DNA of 64,000 nt from contig CM068388.1 in NCBI GenBank assembly GCA_034770075.1, positions 17,107,206-17,171,205 on the forward strand, written 5' to 3'. The stretch is from Aralia elata (lineage: Eukaryota > Streptophyta > Magnoliopsida > Apiales > Araliaceae). The notes under the pieces are model-generated. The model saw only the letters and a list, made by a program, of their open reading frames with translations, was not told the origin of the DNA and ran no database searches. A program made the position numbers and the translations under genes. Below, one piece after another: positions 34,224 through 46,700 of this stretch. The stretch's first letter is position 1; every line of letters starts with the position of its first letter.

Positions 34224-34330
34224 CTATTGTTTCATCTTTTCTTTTCCTTTGTTCTTCCCTGAAGTCTCGGGTTTTGCTGCAATAAAGTCATGATATAGCA
34301 AGAATGAGCAACGAGTTTGCCCAGCAAGTT
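34224..34330 (-). other. LTR hairpin and Lys/Gly-rich micro-ORF (A left)
   Basis: Hairpin TGGGCAA/TTGCTCA (one G-U-type mismatch) at 34304-34326 between CTTGC repeats. The frame IAAKPETSGKNKGKEKMKQ then runs to a TAG at 34224. In A the only in-frame ATG lies upstream, at 34412, which would give a 62-codon product with a hydrophobic start. Confidence 0.55.
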
Positions 34331-36670
34331 TAAAGTGTAACAATAAGAATATATCATGATGAAGGGATATTAAAGGGATTTCAACAATAGAAAAAATCAG
34401 AAGCAAGAACATTAAAAGCTTTTAGAACAATTGATAGTCAAATAGACTTTGAACGATAACTTCCAAAGGAGTCAATAGCTAGTTGACCCTCTGGTTACTG
34501 GCTACAGAATAACGTACTTGAGGGGATCAGCCTCGCGTACCCTATGTATATGCATAACATTTAATTCTGCTATTGGTACCTTATATACGGTACGTGGGGT
34601 ACTCCCCTATAAATAAAGGGGTGTTCATACAGTCTAAGAATCCTCACCATTGATTGGTTCGGATAACTTTTATAAATTTCACATACTTTGTCTGACCGAA
34701 CAAGGGTTCAGACTTAACCATGAATGGTTTATAAATTCCTGAATTTAAATATACTAATTTCAAATGCAGGAGTGCGAATGTCGATAAATACACAGATGTG
34801 AAATAATTTTAAAAGTAATTAGACCACTTATAGCATGCTTGGAGATAAAATTCAAGCTTAAAGAATACTCGCAATAATATATACCTTTTTGCATGAATTA
34901 AAATACTGCATAAGGTTTTAGAAGTATTACTCAAGGTAAAAAGTTGGGTAAGGAAGAACTTGCAATAATGTAAGGAGTTAGGGTTAGGACTTGCAGAAAT
35001 CAAAGTTCGGGATAGAGGACTTGCCTGTTTTCTCAGCTACAGATAAATTCTAGCTTTAATTAATTGATCTCGAGTGACCTATCATTGGATAAAGTCGGCT
35101 TATCAATTATTATAACATGATTGTATCTTGGCACACTTTATTATACTATTTACTTAGCAAATAAAGAATTCACAACCTATAATCAATTACCATTTAACAT
35201 TAGGTAAACGGAAATTTATTAATGACCCTTAGCTATAATAATAGATCATGGTCACTCAATTCATTTCCTTTAATAGTATCTAGGTATGGTTTAACAAACT
35301 TTATTTATTATCTATAAAATAAATTTATTTTGGTTTAGAGATGACAGAAACCATTGATCATTTATTCCGTTTACTCTTAATTACCATTACCTTAGGGGTA
35401 ATTTAGTAATTATTAACCTTGTCTCTTATTCAACATTGATTAAATACCTACTGTATTAATCCTACCCACACTTAATATATTTAGTTAATACTTAAGTGTT
35501 TATTATCATTATTTATTAAGGTCAAAATAATCTTATAAATTTGTACTTAATCATTATTTCATTAATGATTAAGTAATCGTTATCCTTATTAGCTTTATTC
35601 ATAATTAGTATTAACTAAATAGTTAGGTATTTATCATCTTTATCTACCATTTATTTGGAAAATGATAAATTATCTTATTAACTTTATTCATACTTAATTT
35701 TTATTATTATTAAATAATAATTGAATATTTATTTATTATTATTTATAGTAAATAATAAATTTTATTAACTTTATTCGTATTTAATTATTATTATTATTAA
35801 ATAATAATTAAATATTTATTATCTTTATTTATTATTTATAAATAAATAATAAATAATTACTTTATTATGTACGTCAACTAACTATTTTTATTTGTGCATT
35901 GTTATTACCCAAAATAAATAACCATAAATCATTACATCTAATTACTATTAAATAACAGTTAAATGGTTATTATTCATAGTTAACATAGTAGACAGTCTTA
36001 TTATTATTCCATCCATTTGGACAATACTTGCAACTTATGAGCCTAACAGCTTGCTGGATTCACAAGGTAGGCAGTTCACAAACGGACCATCACAAACATT
36101 ATCACCAACAGATTATGTGCAATATATCGCATCCAAAATCCATCCTTATATCTTCTGGCCATTTATGGCACCCATACACAGAATTCCCAATTCACAGCAA
36201 TAAAATTCCTACATCAACACAAGGGAACATTTTACAGCAACATATCCCAATACCAAATTCTGATTCGAAATGAACCACACAATACAATACAGTGTATAAT
36301 TTCACCAACACAACACACTCGGCAGCAATTTATCAATAACCCAATACAAGAAAATTTTAGTTTAATACCATACACACAGTTGGCAGCACAAATTTGAGTA
36401 CGAAAGAGGAAAGTTATACAAAACCAACTAAGAACTATCACAGGGGTTTGGTAAATCCTACGGCTATACCTTGATTCCGTTCGACTTGCAGTCCTCCTCC
36501 TCCTCCCAAAATAGCTGACGAATTGGGACATTCAGCGTTGCTATTCTCAGTGATTTCTCCCTCTATTAAACTCGCTTCCCAAATATATTTATTTATTTAT
36601 ATATATATTTTTTTTTGTTTTAAACTCCCAATCACAGGAATCGGTAAATTTGGTTTAGGGCAAGGGGTTC

Positions 36671-36681
36671 CAATTTATAGA
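36671..36681 (-). promoter_or_regulatory. element A LTR TATA box
   Basis: Minus sense CTATAAATTGG, about 1.0 kb into the LTR, just downstream of the GC-richer U3. The identical copy is at 46468-46478. It implies a long leader of roughly 2.7 kb of R/U5 sequence. Confidence 0.5.
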
Positions 36682-37693
36682 GGAGCTTTTACCCAAATTG
36701 GTTCATGTATTACCTAAATTAGCCGGTCAAGGACCGATGGTCGGAGGAGAGGCAGCGACTGACGGCTCTCTTCAAGCCTTGTCATTCACAGCTAGCACCG
36801 GCCGGAATCTTGAGCCGTGTGCGTCACCCGTCGCGTCGCCGGAAGCCCGGGACCCTTGGTCCGTTCGTGGTCGGTCGGTCTTTGCCCTCAATTCCGCCCC
36901 GAACGTTGTGCAGTCCGCCGGTCGCTATGCTTCATGACGTCGCCGGCCTGACTTGGTGTGACTTCCCCCTTCTATCTCTCTCCCGTCCCGTCCAACCGAT
37001 TGGAAACCTAGGGTTTGCTAGGTTCGGCTAAGTCTTGATTGAAGTGATTGGGGGTTGCTTGGTCTGTAAATCCCCAAATTGGTTTTGCTGTGTTTGAAGC
37101 TCTTCTCAGACGAATTGCCGGTTGTCCTTAATTAAACCAAACGGACCCAATCTCGGTTACCAAAAGAAATGGTTGACCCGGCTGGAAAGGTTTTTGGGCT
37201 CAACCCAATAGGGTTGAGTCGGTTGGTTAAATCAAAAAGGGCGGCCCAAAGGAAAATAAAAGAAATGTGATTTGGGCTTAAATCAAAATAAATAAGAGCA
37301 ATGGGCCCATCTAATAAGGAAAATTGACCCAATTTAAATTAACCATCTTGTATTTCTGACATTTTAAATTAAATAACTACACCAATAAATTATTTATTTA
37401 AAATAGTTAATATAACTATAATTCTTTATTCGAATTATTTAATCTGATAATAATAAAATTATTTATTTCCTTATCTTAATTTCTCTTGCCAATCAAGTGC
37501 TAGGGTTACCTCATTCATTTATTCAACTTATTAGTGAGCCCCTTTATAGCAAAGAAAATTTATTGGAACCTATTTTAGATATAATTAAATAATAGTACCC
37601 ACATGGACCCAATTAAATTTATAAAATTATATAAAATGAATTTATTTATAACAATAAATTTGGTACAGTGTTTAAAATTTTCCGGACCTTACA

Positions 37694-37709
37694 TCCTCTC
37701 CCCCTTATA
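37694..37709 (-). other. element A polypurine tract
   Basis: Minus sense TATAAGGGGGAGAGGA directly before the 3' LTR start TGTAAGGTCC. It primes plus-strand DNA synthesis. Confidence 0.92.
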
Positions 37710-37740
37710 AAAATTCCGTCCTCGGAATTTCAATCTAAGG

Positions 37741-40700
37741 TTACTCGAATAACTGAGGGTAATTTGCTCTCATCTTTTCTTCGAGCTCCCACGTGGCTTC
37801 TTCCACCGCGTGATTTCTCCAGAGAACCTTCACCGAGTGAATGATTTTATTCCTCAGCCTCTGCTCTTTTCTATCCAGTATTTGAACAGGAATCTCCTCG
37901 TACGATAAATCTCTCTCGACTTGAATTGGTTCATAGGAGATAACATGTTTGTAATCTGGCTTATACGGACGCAACACTGATACGTGGAACACGTTGTGGA
38001 TGTGCTCAAGTTCAGGAGGTAATGCTACCTCGTATGCCACTTCGCCTATTCTCCTCAGAATCTCGAACGGTCCTATGAACCTAGGGCTCAATTTACCCTT
38101 TTTCCCAAAACGGATCTTCCCTTTCCAGGGAGATACCTTCAGAAACACAAAACTTCCAACTTCAAAGTCTCTTTTCTGGCGATGTAAGTCGGCATACTTT
38201 TTCTGACGATCCTGGGCTGCCACTAACCGTTGTCTTATCACTTTAATAATTTCCACGGTTTGTTGTACCAATTCTGGTCCCAACAATCTCCGCTCACCAA
38301 CTTCATCCCAACACAACGGTGTTCGACACTTCCTTCCGTACAATGCTTCGTACGGTGGCATACCAATACTAGCGTGATAGCTATTGTTATAAGAGAACTC
38401 TACCAGGGGCAAGTGATCGTCCCAGCTACCACTTAAATCCATCACAACTGCCCGGAGCATATCCTCTAGAGTCTGAATTGTTCGCTCACTCTGACCATCA
38501 GTCTGAGGATGATATGCCGTACTCATTCTTAACTGTGTTCCGAGTCTCTCCTGTAGGCTTCTCCAAAAATTTGACGTGAAGCGCGGATCCCTATCAGACA
38601 CAATAGACACCGGCACTCCATGTCGTGATACTATTTCCTTCACGTAAAGTTTCGCCAACTGTTCTAATTTGTATCTGATCTTGATCGGTAGAAAGTGGGC
38701 AGACTTGGTCAAACGATCTACGATCACCCAAATGGCGTCTAGACCCTTTTGAGTTGTCGGGAGTCCTACCACAAAATCCATAGTAATGTGCTCCCACTTC
38801 CATTCTGGAATCTCCAAGGGTTGCAACAATCCGCTCGGCCGTTGGTGTTCAGCCTTGATCCGTTGACATGTTAAACACCGGCTGACGAACTCTGCAACTT
38901 CCCCTTTCAAATGCGGCCACCAATAATGTTGACGAAGATCTTGATACATCTTGGTGCTACCTGGATGTACCGAAAACCTTGTATTATGGGCCTCCTGCAA
39001 AATTTCTTCCCTTAGGTCCGGTACATAGGGTATCCAGATCCTTCCCTCGAATCTCAGCAATCCTGCGCTGTCAACCTTATACTTCGAGGCTTTTCCCTCC
39101 GATAACTGTTTCTTAATGCCAATACATTCCTCGTCAAATTCTTGAGCCTCCTGTATCTTATCCAGTAGAGTTGGACCTACCGTCACGGCGAACACCTTTT
39201 CGTCCACCTCCATTGGATACCTAACTTCCAGCTCCAGACGTTCAAAGTCCCGTATCAATTCTTCCTGGACTGTCAGCTGCATCAACTTCACCTTGCCTTT
39301 CCTACTTAAGGCATCGGCCACTACATTTGCTTTGCCCGGATGGTACAGAATTTCACAGTCGTAGTCTTTGATCAATTCCAACCATCGGCGCTGCCTCATG
39401 TTCAGCTCCTTTTGAGTGAAGATATATTTCAGACTTTTGTGATCTGTATATATCTCGCACTTCTCCCCATATAAGTAGTGCCTCCAAATCTTCAAGGCGA
39501 AAACTACCGCTGCCAACTCCAAGTCATGAGTCGGATAACCCTTCTCGTAATCCTTTAGTTGTCGTGATGCGTACGCCACGACCTTGCCGTGTTGCATCAG
39601 TACACAACCAAGACCCTTGTGTGATGCATCGCTATACACTACGAAACCCCCAGTATTGTCCGGTAAGGTCAACACTGGTGCTTGGCTGAGTCTCTTCTTC
39701 AATTCCATGAAACTCTCCTCACATTTCTCCGACCAAACAAACTTAACTGTTTTCCTGGTGAGATTGGTCAACGGCGATGCTATCTTTGAAAAATCCTGGA
39801 TGAATCTCCGATAGTATCCCGCTAATCCCAAGAAACTCCGGATCTCCGTCGGCGTCTTCGGCTGTTCCCAGTTGATCACTGCTTCTACCTTTGCTGGATC
39901 CACCGAAACACCATTCTTGTCTATGACATGACCCAGAAACTGTACCCTTTGCAACCAAAACTCACACTTAGAAAACTTCGCATACAACTTCTCCTTCCTG
40001 AGGGCTTCTAATACAATCCTTAAGTGTTCAGCATGCTCCTCCTCTGTCTCCGAATACACCAAGATGTCATCGATGAATACGACTATGAACTTATCCAAGT
40101 ACTGCTTGAATACTCTGTTCATCATATCCATAAATGCTGCTGGTGCATTTGTCAATCCAAAAGACATTACCAGGAACTCGAAGTGTCCATAACGAGTCCT
40201 GAATGCAGTCTTCGGAATATCTTCCTGTCTCACCTTCAGCTGATGATAGCCTGTTCTCAGGTCGATTTTTGAAAAGTACTTCGCTCCCTTGAGTTGATCA
40301 AACAGATCGTCAATTCTAGGGAGTGGATACCTATTCTTAATCGTAACTTTGTTCAACTCTCGATAGTCGATACAAAGCCTCATTGAACCGTCTTTCTTCT
40401 TTACAAACAGAACTGGCGCCCCCCACGGGGACACGCTCGGTCTGATATAACCCTTATTCAACAGTTCCTGCAGTTGCACCATCAATTCTTTCATCTCTAC
40501 AGGTGCCATTCGATACGGCGGCTTCGATATTGGTGCGGTTCCCGGTGCCAAATCGATAACGAACTCGATTTCCCTGTCCGGCGGCAGTCCCGGAAGCTCT
40601 TCGGGAAAGACATCGGTGAATTCTCTCACGACTGGTATTTGACTCATCTCATCCCCTACTCGACGAGTATCAACCACATGGGCCAAATAACATTCGCAAC

Positions 40701-41237
40701 CCTTCTTGAGTAATCTCCTTGTTTGCATCATAGTAAGACAACAAGATTGGCTTGGTGGCTTACTGCCGTAAAATACTACCTTCGACTTATTAGGAGTCTT
40801 CAGGTGTACACACTTTTCCTTACAATCAATAACTGCTCCGTGGGTTGATAGCCAATCCATTCCCAGGATTACGTCGAACTCTCCCAGTCGAATTGGTATC
40901 AAATCCACATTGAGCTTAAATCCTCGCAATTCAACACAACAATTCCTATGAATGCAGTCTATGGGGATAACTTCCTTGTTTGCTACTTCTACGTTCATGG
41001 GATGCTCTAACTTTTCACAAGGTACATGTAACTGACTAGCAAATTCTTCGGAAACAAAAGAACAAGTAGCACCCGAATCAAATAACACATATGCATTTAT
41101 ATCATTGATTGGGATGATACCTGACACCACGTCCTTGGATTCCATTGCATCCTGGACTGTCATGTTGAACGTGCGGGCTGTTGGCCTGTTGGCTTGACTG
41201 GCTGGTGCCCCATAGCTCAGCCGGTTATTGTTCCCGC

Positions 41238-41269
<32 letters not shown>

Positions 41270-42309
41270 CGGTTGCCACTCCCAGCGTCGCCCTTCCTCT
41301 TTGGACAATCCTTGATCTGGTGGCCAGATGATCCACAGGAGAAACAACCTCCCTTTGGTTTGTTCTGACATTGGGGAGCCATGTGCCCCGGTTGCCCGCA
41401 TTTGTAGCAAACGCTTTTTCCCTTCATACACTCCCCCGTGTGGTTCTTACCACAATTACTGCACCTGCCGGGTTTTCTTGCCTCCCCTCCAGACGGATTT
41501 CCTCCGGGTTTATTGCTCCCGAAAGATTGGCTCTCACTCCATTTCCGTTTATTGGGGTTGCTGCCCCCGCTGCTTCCTGCCTTAGGGCCCTCATGTCCCT
41601 TCTTCTTCTCGTGATTGTATTTGGCCAGGGCCTCACTGCCACCCTCTGCAATGATTGCCCTCTCCATCAATTCTGCAAATGTTCTGATTTTCAATACCGC
41701 CACAGAACGGTATAACCATGGTTTCAACCCCTGCTCAAACCTACGAGCTTTCCTTTCCTCTGTGCTGACTTGGTGAGCTGCAAACCGTGCCAACTCATTA
41801 AACTTAGCTGCGTACTCAGCCACAGACATGTTTCCTTGTTTCAGTTCCAGGAACTTGATCTCCATCTCCTGCTTCATGCTCTCTGGAAAGTAATTTTCCA
41901 AGAACATTTCCTTAAAACGATCCCAAGCGACAGTGCCTTCTTCAACTCGGCCCCGATTGGCCTTCCACCAATAGTTGGCTTCTCCTTTTAGCATGAAAGT
42001 GGCAAAACTTGTTTTCTGTTCCTCTGCCACCCTTGCTACTTCAAAGACCTTCTCTATCTCTTCTATCCAGGTCTGCGCCTCGATTGGGTTAAGAGTTCCC
42101 TTGAACTCAGGTGGTCCGACCAATTTGAAATCTTTAAAGTTTGCCAGATGATGCGCTGGCTCGGCTGCTGCTTGAGTCACTACAGGTGGTGGTCTGGATT
42201 GCATAGCCTCGGCCAGCATTTCCGCGAACATTCTCATTGGGTTGGTTTGGTCTCCAACCTCACTTTCTGACTCTTCGACCTGTCGGTTACGTGGCCTTCC
42301 CCTTGGCAT
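37741..42309 (-). CDS. Ty3/gypsy gag-pol polyprotein with chromodomain
   Basis: 1522 codons, uninterrupted. Gag domain about 60-205. Three zinc knuckles at 283-294 (CX2CX3HX4C), 301-314 and 322-335 (both CX2CX4HX4C). Poly-Asn run about 348-357 from an (AAC)n microsatellite. Protease DSG at 411-413. Reverse transcriptase with FIDD at 745-748. RNase H with D894 in VYSDAS. Integrase zinc site H1108, H1115, C1145, C1148 and catalytic D1178, D1239, E1275. C-terminal chromodomain about 1468-1522 (VLWRNHAVEEATWELEEKM). The lineage fits Tekay/Del chromoviruses, in which gag and pol share one frame. The product makes particles, copies the RNA and integrates it; the chromodomain may direct insertion to heterochromatin. 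All catalytic residues are present. Frames on the other strand are shadows. Confidence 0.98.
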
Positions 42310-42707
42310 GGTTTAGAATAAGGAACTGATGACTTTTACCTATAGATTCACATTTTACATCGTATGTTATTGAAATAAACAATTAAAGGTAAAATATTTA
42401 TCAACACATTTGATTTAAGTGAAACATCTGCATTTATATTCATATACCACCGTTTGTTACAATACGAAACCTGTGGCATACTGCTATAAATGCGCCACTG
42501 TGTCCTATTCATCAATAACCCTTCCCCCTAGACAAAAGTGGGGAATCCTAACCTTCCATCCCTCAAAACACAAAAGTTGGGGTTTTAACTGCTACCCCAA
42601 TCATAACAACAAATATAAAGTTTCATAAACAAACATGAATATGTCCCTAACATAAACAAAAGTGGGACTGACTGTACTAACAACTAAACAACCATCCTAT
42701 CCCATCA
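42310..42707. other. spacer between extra ORF and gag
   Basis: 398 bp with no coding signal. If the extra ORF and gag-pol come from one mRNA, this gap needs reinitiation, an internal entry site or splicing; I see no decisive signal. Confidence 0.6.
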
Positions 42708-43532
42708 CTATACATCATGACGGATCCGAGCCTGCTGGCCAGAAGAGACTGCTCCATCCCCGATCCTGCGGCGAACAGAGCGACTGGACTCCCCTATCTC
42801 AGTCCGGGGTCTACGGTAGGCTGCATCCAAGGCATGCCCCAGGGTCTCTACCCTCACTGCCCTGGCCTCTAGCTGGTCCTCCAGCTGATCAACCCTCCTG
42901 GCCTCCCTGGCCCAGGCCTCCCTGACGCGCATCCTCGCAGCCACCTCCAGTCCGGCCTCAAACCTCATGGCCTCCTGTTTCGCCCTCAGGTGGGCGATCT
43001 GCAGATCCCGCTGCTCCAGTCTCTCCCTCAACTCAGCGTTTCGGGCCACTAGCTGATGTAGCAGTTGTCCGACCTGCTGTGCTGAGGACTCGTAGCCCTG
43101 CAGCTGTACCTTGGCCACCCCTAAGTCGTGCTCGAGCTGGTAGGCCAGGTCTCTATACTGGTCCTCCATATACTGATGGGTCTGGTTCTGCTCCTGCAAA
43201 TGAGCAATCTGACCCTCCAGCTCCTCGGTCCTGCTGGTCAGTCCCTCGATAATATCGTCAGCAGTGGATCCCATGCCATCCACATAAGTAGGTGGCTCCT
43301 CCCCCTCGGTCTCAGGGTCCTCCTCCTCTGGGTCTTGACTGCCCGACCTCATCACTCTACCCACAACGGGCTCCGGTAACTCCCTCTGGTAATCCTCCTC
43401 CGGCTCGGACTCCTCTAGCGGTACTCCTGGGGCAGTAGGAGCATACCCCACCAGCTGTTCAGCAACTACTGGGATGTCTATAAATACCTCCTCCTCCTCA
43501 CGGGCTCCACTGGTCCCTCCTATATCAGCCAT
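42708..43532 (-). CDS. extra 5' ORF: acidic coiled-coil protein
   Basis: 274 codons from ATG at 43530-43532 (MADIGGTSGAREEEEVFIDI) to a TAG stop. Residues 12-82 are acidic (EEDPETEGEEPP). About 98-238 is a long heptad-rich coiled coil (QLLHQLVARNAELRERLEQR). 240-272 is basic (RSVRRRIGDG). No signal peptide, membrane segment, zinc finger or enzyme motif. It lies between PBS and gag, in the same orientation. Element B has a diverged homologue in the same place, so it is a feature of the family and not a chance ORF. An upstream in-frame ATG would add five residues, but TTTGTAGGATGG, with G at +4, favours this start. Function unknown; a particle, RNA-binding or assembly role is conceivable. Confidence 0.85.
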   Translation of the reverse strand: MADIGGTSGAREEEEVFIDIPVVAEQLVGYAPTAPGVPLEESEPEEDYQRELPEPVVGRVMRSGSQDPEEEDPETEGEEPPTYVDGMGSTADDIIEGLTSRTEELEGQIAHLQEQNQTHQYMEDQYRDLAYQLEHDLGVAKVQLQGYESSAQQVGQLLHQLVARNAELRERLEQRDLQIAHLRAKQEAMRFEAGLEVAARMRVREAWAREARRVDQLEDQLEARAVRVETLGHALDAAYRRPRTEIGESSRSVRRRIGDGAVSSGQQARIRHDV

Positions 43533-43749
43533 CCTACAAACACACAAAAACTAACATTAGTACAACAATAAAATATATTCATTGAAGAAATGAAGTTATA
43601 TTTCATTGGGTACTACTCGACTCGATGAATTCCCCAATTCATCAAAACCACATATGATAAATCTCCTCGATTTATCCCCTAACACTCAATACGAGTTTAC
43701 TATGAAGGTTATAACCTAGGTTTCGCGATCCTAAAGTTTATAACCTACA

Positions 43750-43761
43750 GCTTTGATACCA
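43750..43761 (-). other. element A primer-binding site
   Basis: Minus sense TGGTATCAAAGC, three bases after the 5' LTR end. It is complementary to the initiator-Met tRNA 3' end with one mismatch to TGGTATCAGAGC. Confidence 0.92.
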
Positions 43762-43764
43762 ACC

Positions 43765-46700
43765 TGTGACGCCCCCAAATTCGGGTCTCCAAATACCCGG
43801 ATCTGGTCATCACGATCCAACACAATCTTCACCTTTAACAACATATGATATCTAAAAGTGCGGAATATAATAAACATAAGTTGTTCATTTAAGGTGTTAC
43901 TAGTCCCAGAATACAATTAACCTTAATCAAGTACATCAACCATACCCTAAGTAACTGTTAGGGGTTTAAATTACATGAACAGTAATTAAATTACACATGA
44001 TTATAAAGTCTGCTACAAGGGATCTATTGTTTCATCTTTTCTTTTCCTTTGTTCTTCCCTAAAGTCTCGGGTTTTGCTGCAATAAAGTCATGATATAGCA
44101 AGAATGAGCAACGAGTTTGCCCAGCAAGTTTAAAGTGTAACAATAAGAATATATCATGATGAAGGGATATTAAAGGGATTTCAACAATAGAAAAAATCAG
44201 AAGCAAGAACATTAAAAGCTTTTAGAACAATTGATAGTCAAATAGACTTTGAACGATAACTTCCAAAGGAGTCAATAGCTAGTTGACCCTCTGGTTATTG
44301 GCTACAGAATAACGTACTTGAGGGGATCAGCCTCGCGTACCCTATGTATATGCATAACATTTAATTCTGCTATTGGTACCTTATATACGGTACGTGGGGT
44401 ACTCCCCTATAAATAAAGGGGTGTTCATACAGTCTAAGAATCCTCACCATTGATTGGTTCGGATAGCTTTTATAAATTTCACATACTTTGTCTGACCGAA
44501 CAAGGGTTCAGACTTAACCATGAATGGTTTATAAATTCCTGAATTTAAATATACGAATTTCAAATGCAGGAGTGCGAATGTCGATAAATACACAGATGTG
44601 GAATAATTTTAAAAGTAATTAGACCACTTATAGCATGCTTGGAGATAAAATTCAAGCTTAAAGAATACTCGCAATAATATATACCTTTTTGCATGAATTA
44701 AAATACTGCATAAGGTTTTAGAAGTATTACTCAAGGTAAAAAGTTGGGTAAGGAAGAACTTGCAATAATGTAAGGAGTTAGGGTTAGGACTTGCAGAAAT
44801 CAAAGTTCGGGATAGAGGACTTGCCTGTTTGCTCAGCTACAGATAAATTCTAGCTTTAATTAATTGATCTCGAGTGACCTATCATTGGATAAAGTCGGCT
44901 TATCAATTATTATAACATGATTGTATCTTGGCACACTTTATTATACTATTTACTTAGCAAATAAAGAATTCACAACCTATAATCAATTACCATTTAACAT
45001 TAGGTAAACGGAAATTTATTAATGACCCTTAGCTATAATAATAGATCATGGTCACTCAATTCATTTCCTTTAATAGTATCTAGGTATGGTTTAACAAACT
45101 TTATTTATTATCTATAAAATAAATTTATTTTGGTTTAGAGATGACAGAAACCATTGATCATTTATTCCGTTTACTCTTAATTACCATTACCTTAGGGGTA
45201 ATTTAGTAATTATTAACCTTGTCTCTTATTCAACATTGATTAAATACCTACTGTATTAATCCTACCCACACTTAATATATTTAGTTAATACTTAAGTGTT
45301 TATTATCATTATTTATTAAGGTCAAAATAATCTTATAAATTGTACTTAATCATTATTTCATTAATGATTAAGTAATCGTTATCCTTATTAGCTTTATTCA
45401 TAATTAGTATTAACTAAATAGTTAGGTATTTATCATCTTTATCTACCATTTATTTGGAAAATGATAAATTATCTTATTAACTTTATTCATACTTAATTTT
45501 TATTATTATTAAATAATAATTGAATATTTATTTATTATTATTTATAGTAAATAATAAATTTTATTAACTTTATTCGTATTTAATTATTATTATTATTAAA
45601 TAATAATTAAATATTTATTATCTTTATTTATTATTTATAAATAAATAATAAATAATTACTTTATTATGTACGTCAACTAACTATTTTTATTTGTGCATTG
45701 TTATTACCCAAAATAAATAACCATAAATCATTACATCTAATTACTATTAAATAACAGTTAAATGGTTATTATTCATAGTTAACATAGTAGACAGTCTTAT
45801 TATTATTCCATCCATTTGGACAATACTTGCAACTTATGAGCCTAACAGCTTGCTGGATTCACAAGGTAGGCAGTTCACAAACGGACCATCACAAACATTA
45901 TCACCAACAGATTATGTGCAATATATCGCATCCAAAATCCATCCTTATATCTTCTGGCCATTTATGGCACCCATACACAGAATTCCCAATTCACAGCAAT
46001 AAAATTCCTACATCAACACAAGGGAACATTTTACAGCAACATATCCCAATACCAAATTCTGATTCGAAATGAACCACACAATACAATACAGTGTATAATT
46101 TCACCAACACAACACACTCGGCAGCAATTTATCAATAACCCAATACAAGAAAATTTTAGTTTAATACCATACACACAGTTGGCAGCACAAATTTGAGTAC
46201 GAAAGAGGAAAGTTATACAAAACCAACTAAGAACTATCACAGGGGTTTGGTAAATCCTACGGCTATACCTTGATTCCGTTCGACTTGCAGTCCTCCTCCT
46301 CCTCCCAAAATAGCTGACGAATTGGGACATTCAGCGTTGCTATTCTCAGTGATTTCTCCCTCTATTAAACTCGCTTCCCAAATATATTTATTTATTTATA
46401 TTTTTTTTTTTTTGTTTTAAACTCCCAATCACAGGAATCGGTAAATTTGGTTTAGGGCAAGGGGTTCCAATTTATAGAGGAGCTTTTACCCAAATTGGTT
46501 CATGTATTACCTAAATTAGCCGGTCAAGGACCGATGGTCGGAGGAGAGGCAGCGACTGACGGCTCTCTTCAAGCCTTGTCATTCACAGCTAGCACCGGCT
46601 GGAATCTTGAGCCGTGTGCGCCACCCGTCGCGTCGCCGGAAGCCCGGGACCCTTGGTCCGTTCGTGGTCGGTCGGTCTTTGCCCTCAATTCCGCCCCGAA

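Larger units (their letters stand above)
33965..37693 (-). repeat. element A 3' LTR
   Basis: 3,729 bp, TGTGACGCCCCC to CCGGACCTTACA in plus reading (TG...CA). Sense-strand TATA-like CTATAAATTGG is at 36671-36681. The U3 upstream of it (36720-37030) is markedly GC-richer than the AT-rich R/U5. Near-identical to 43765-47490. Confidence 0.97.

Noticed and set aside
36698..37031. plus-strand ORFs of 73-79 codons in LTR A (also at 46495-46828)
   Set aside because: They lie in the GC-richer U3, antisense to transcription, and show no protein-like conservation beyond the LTR identity itself.
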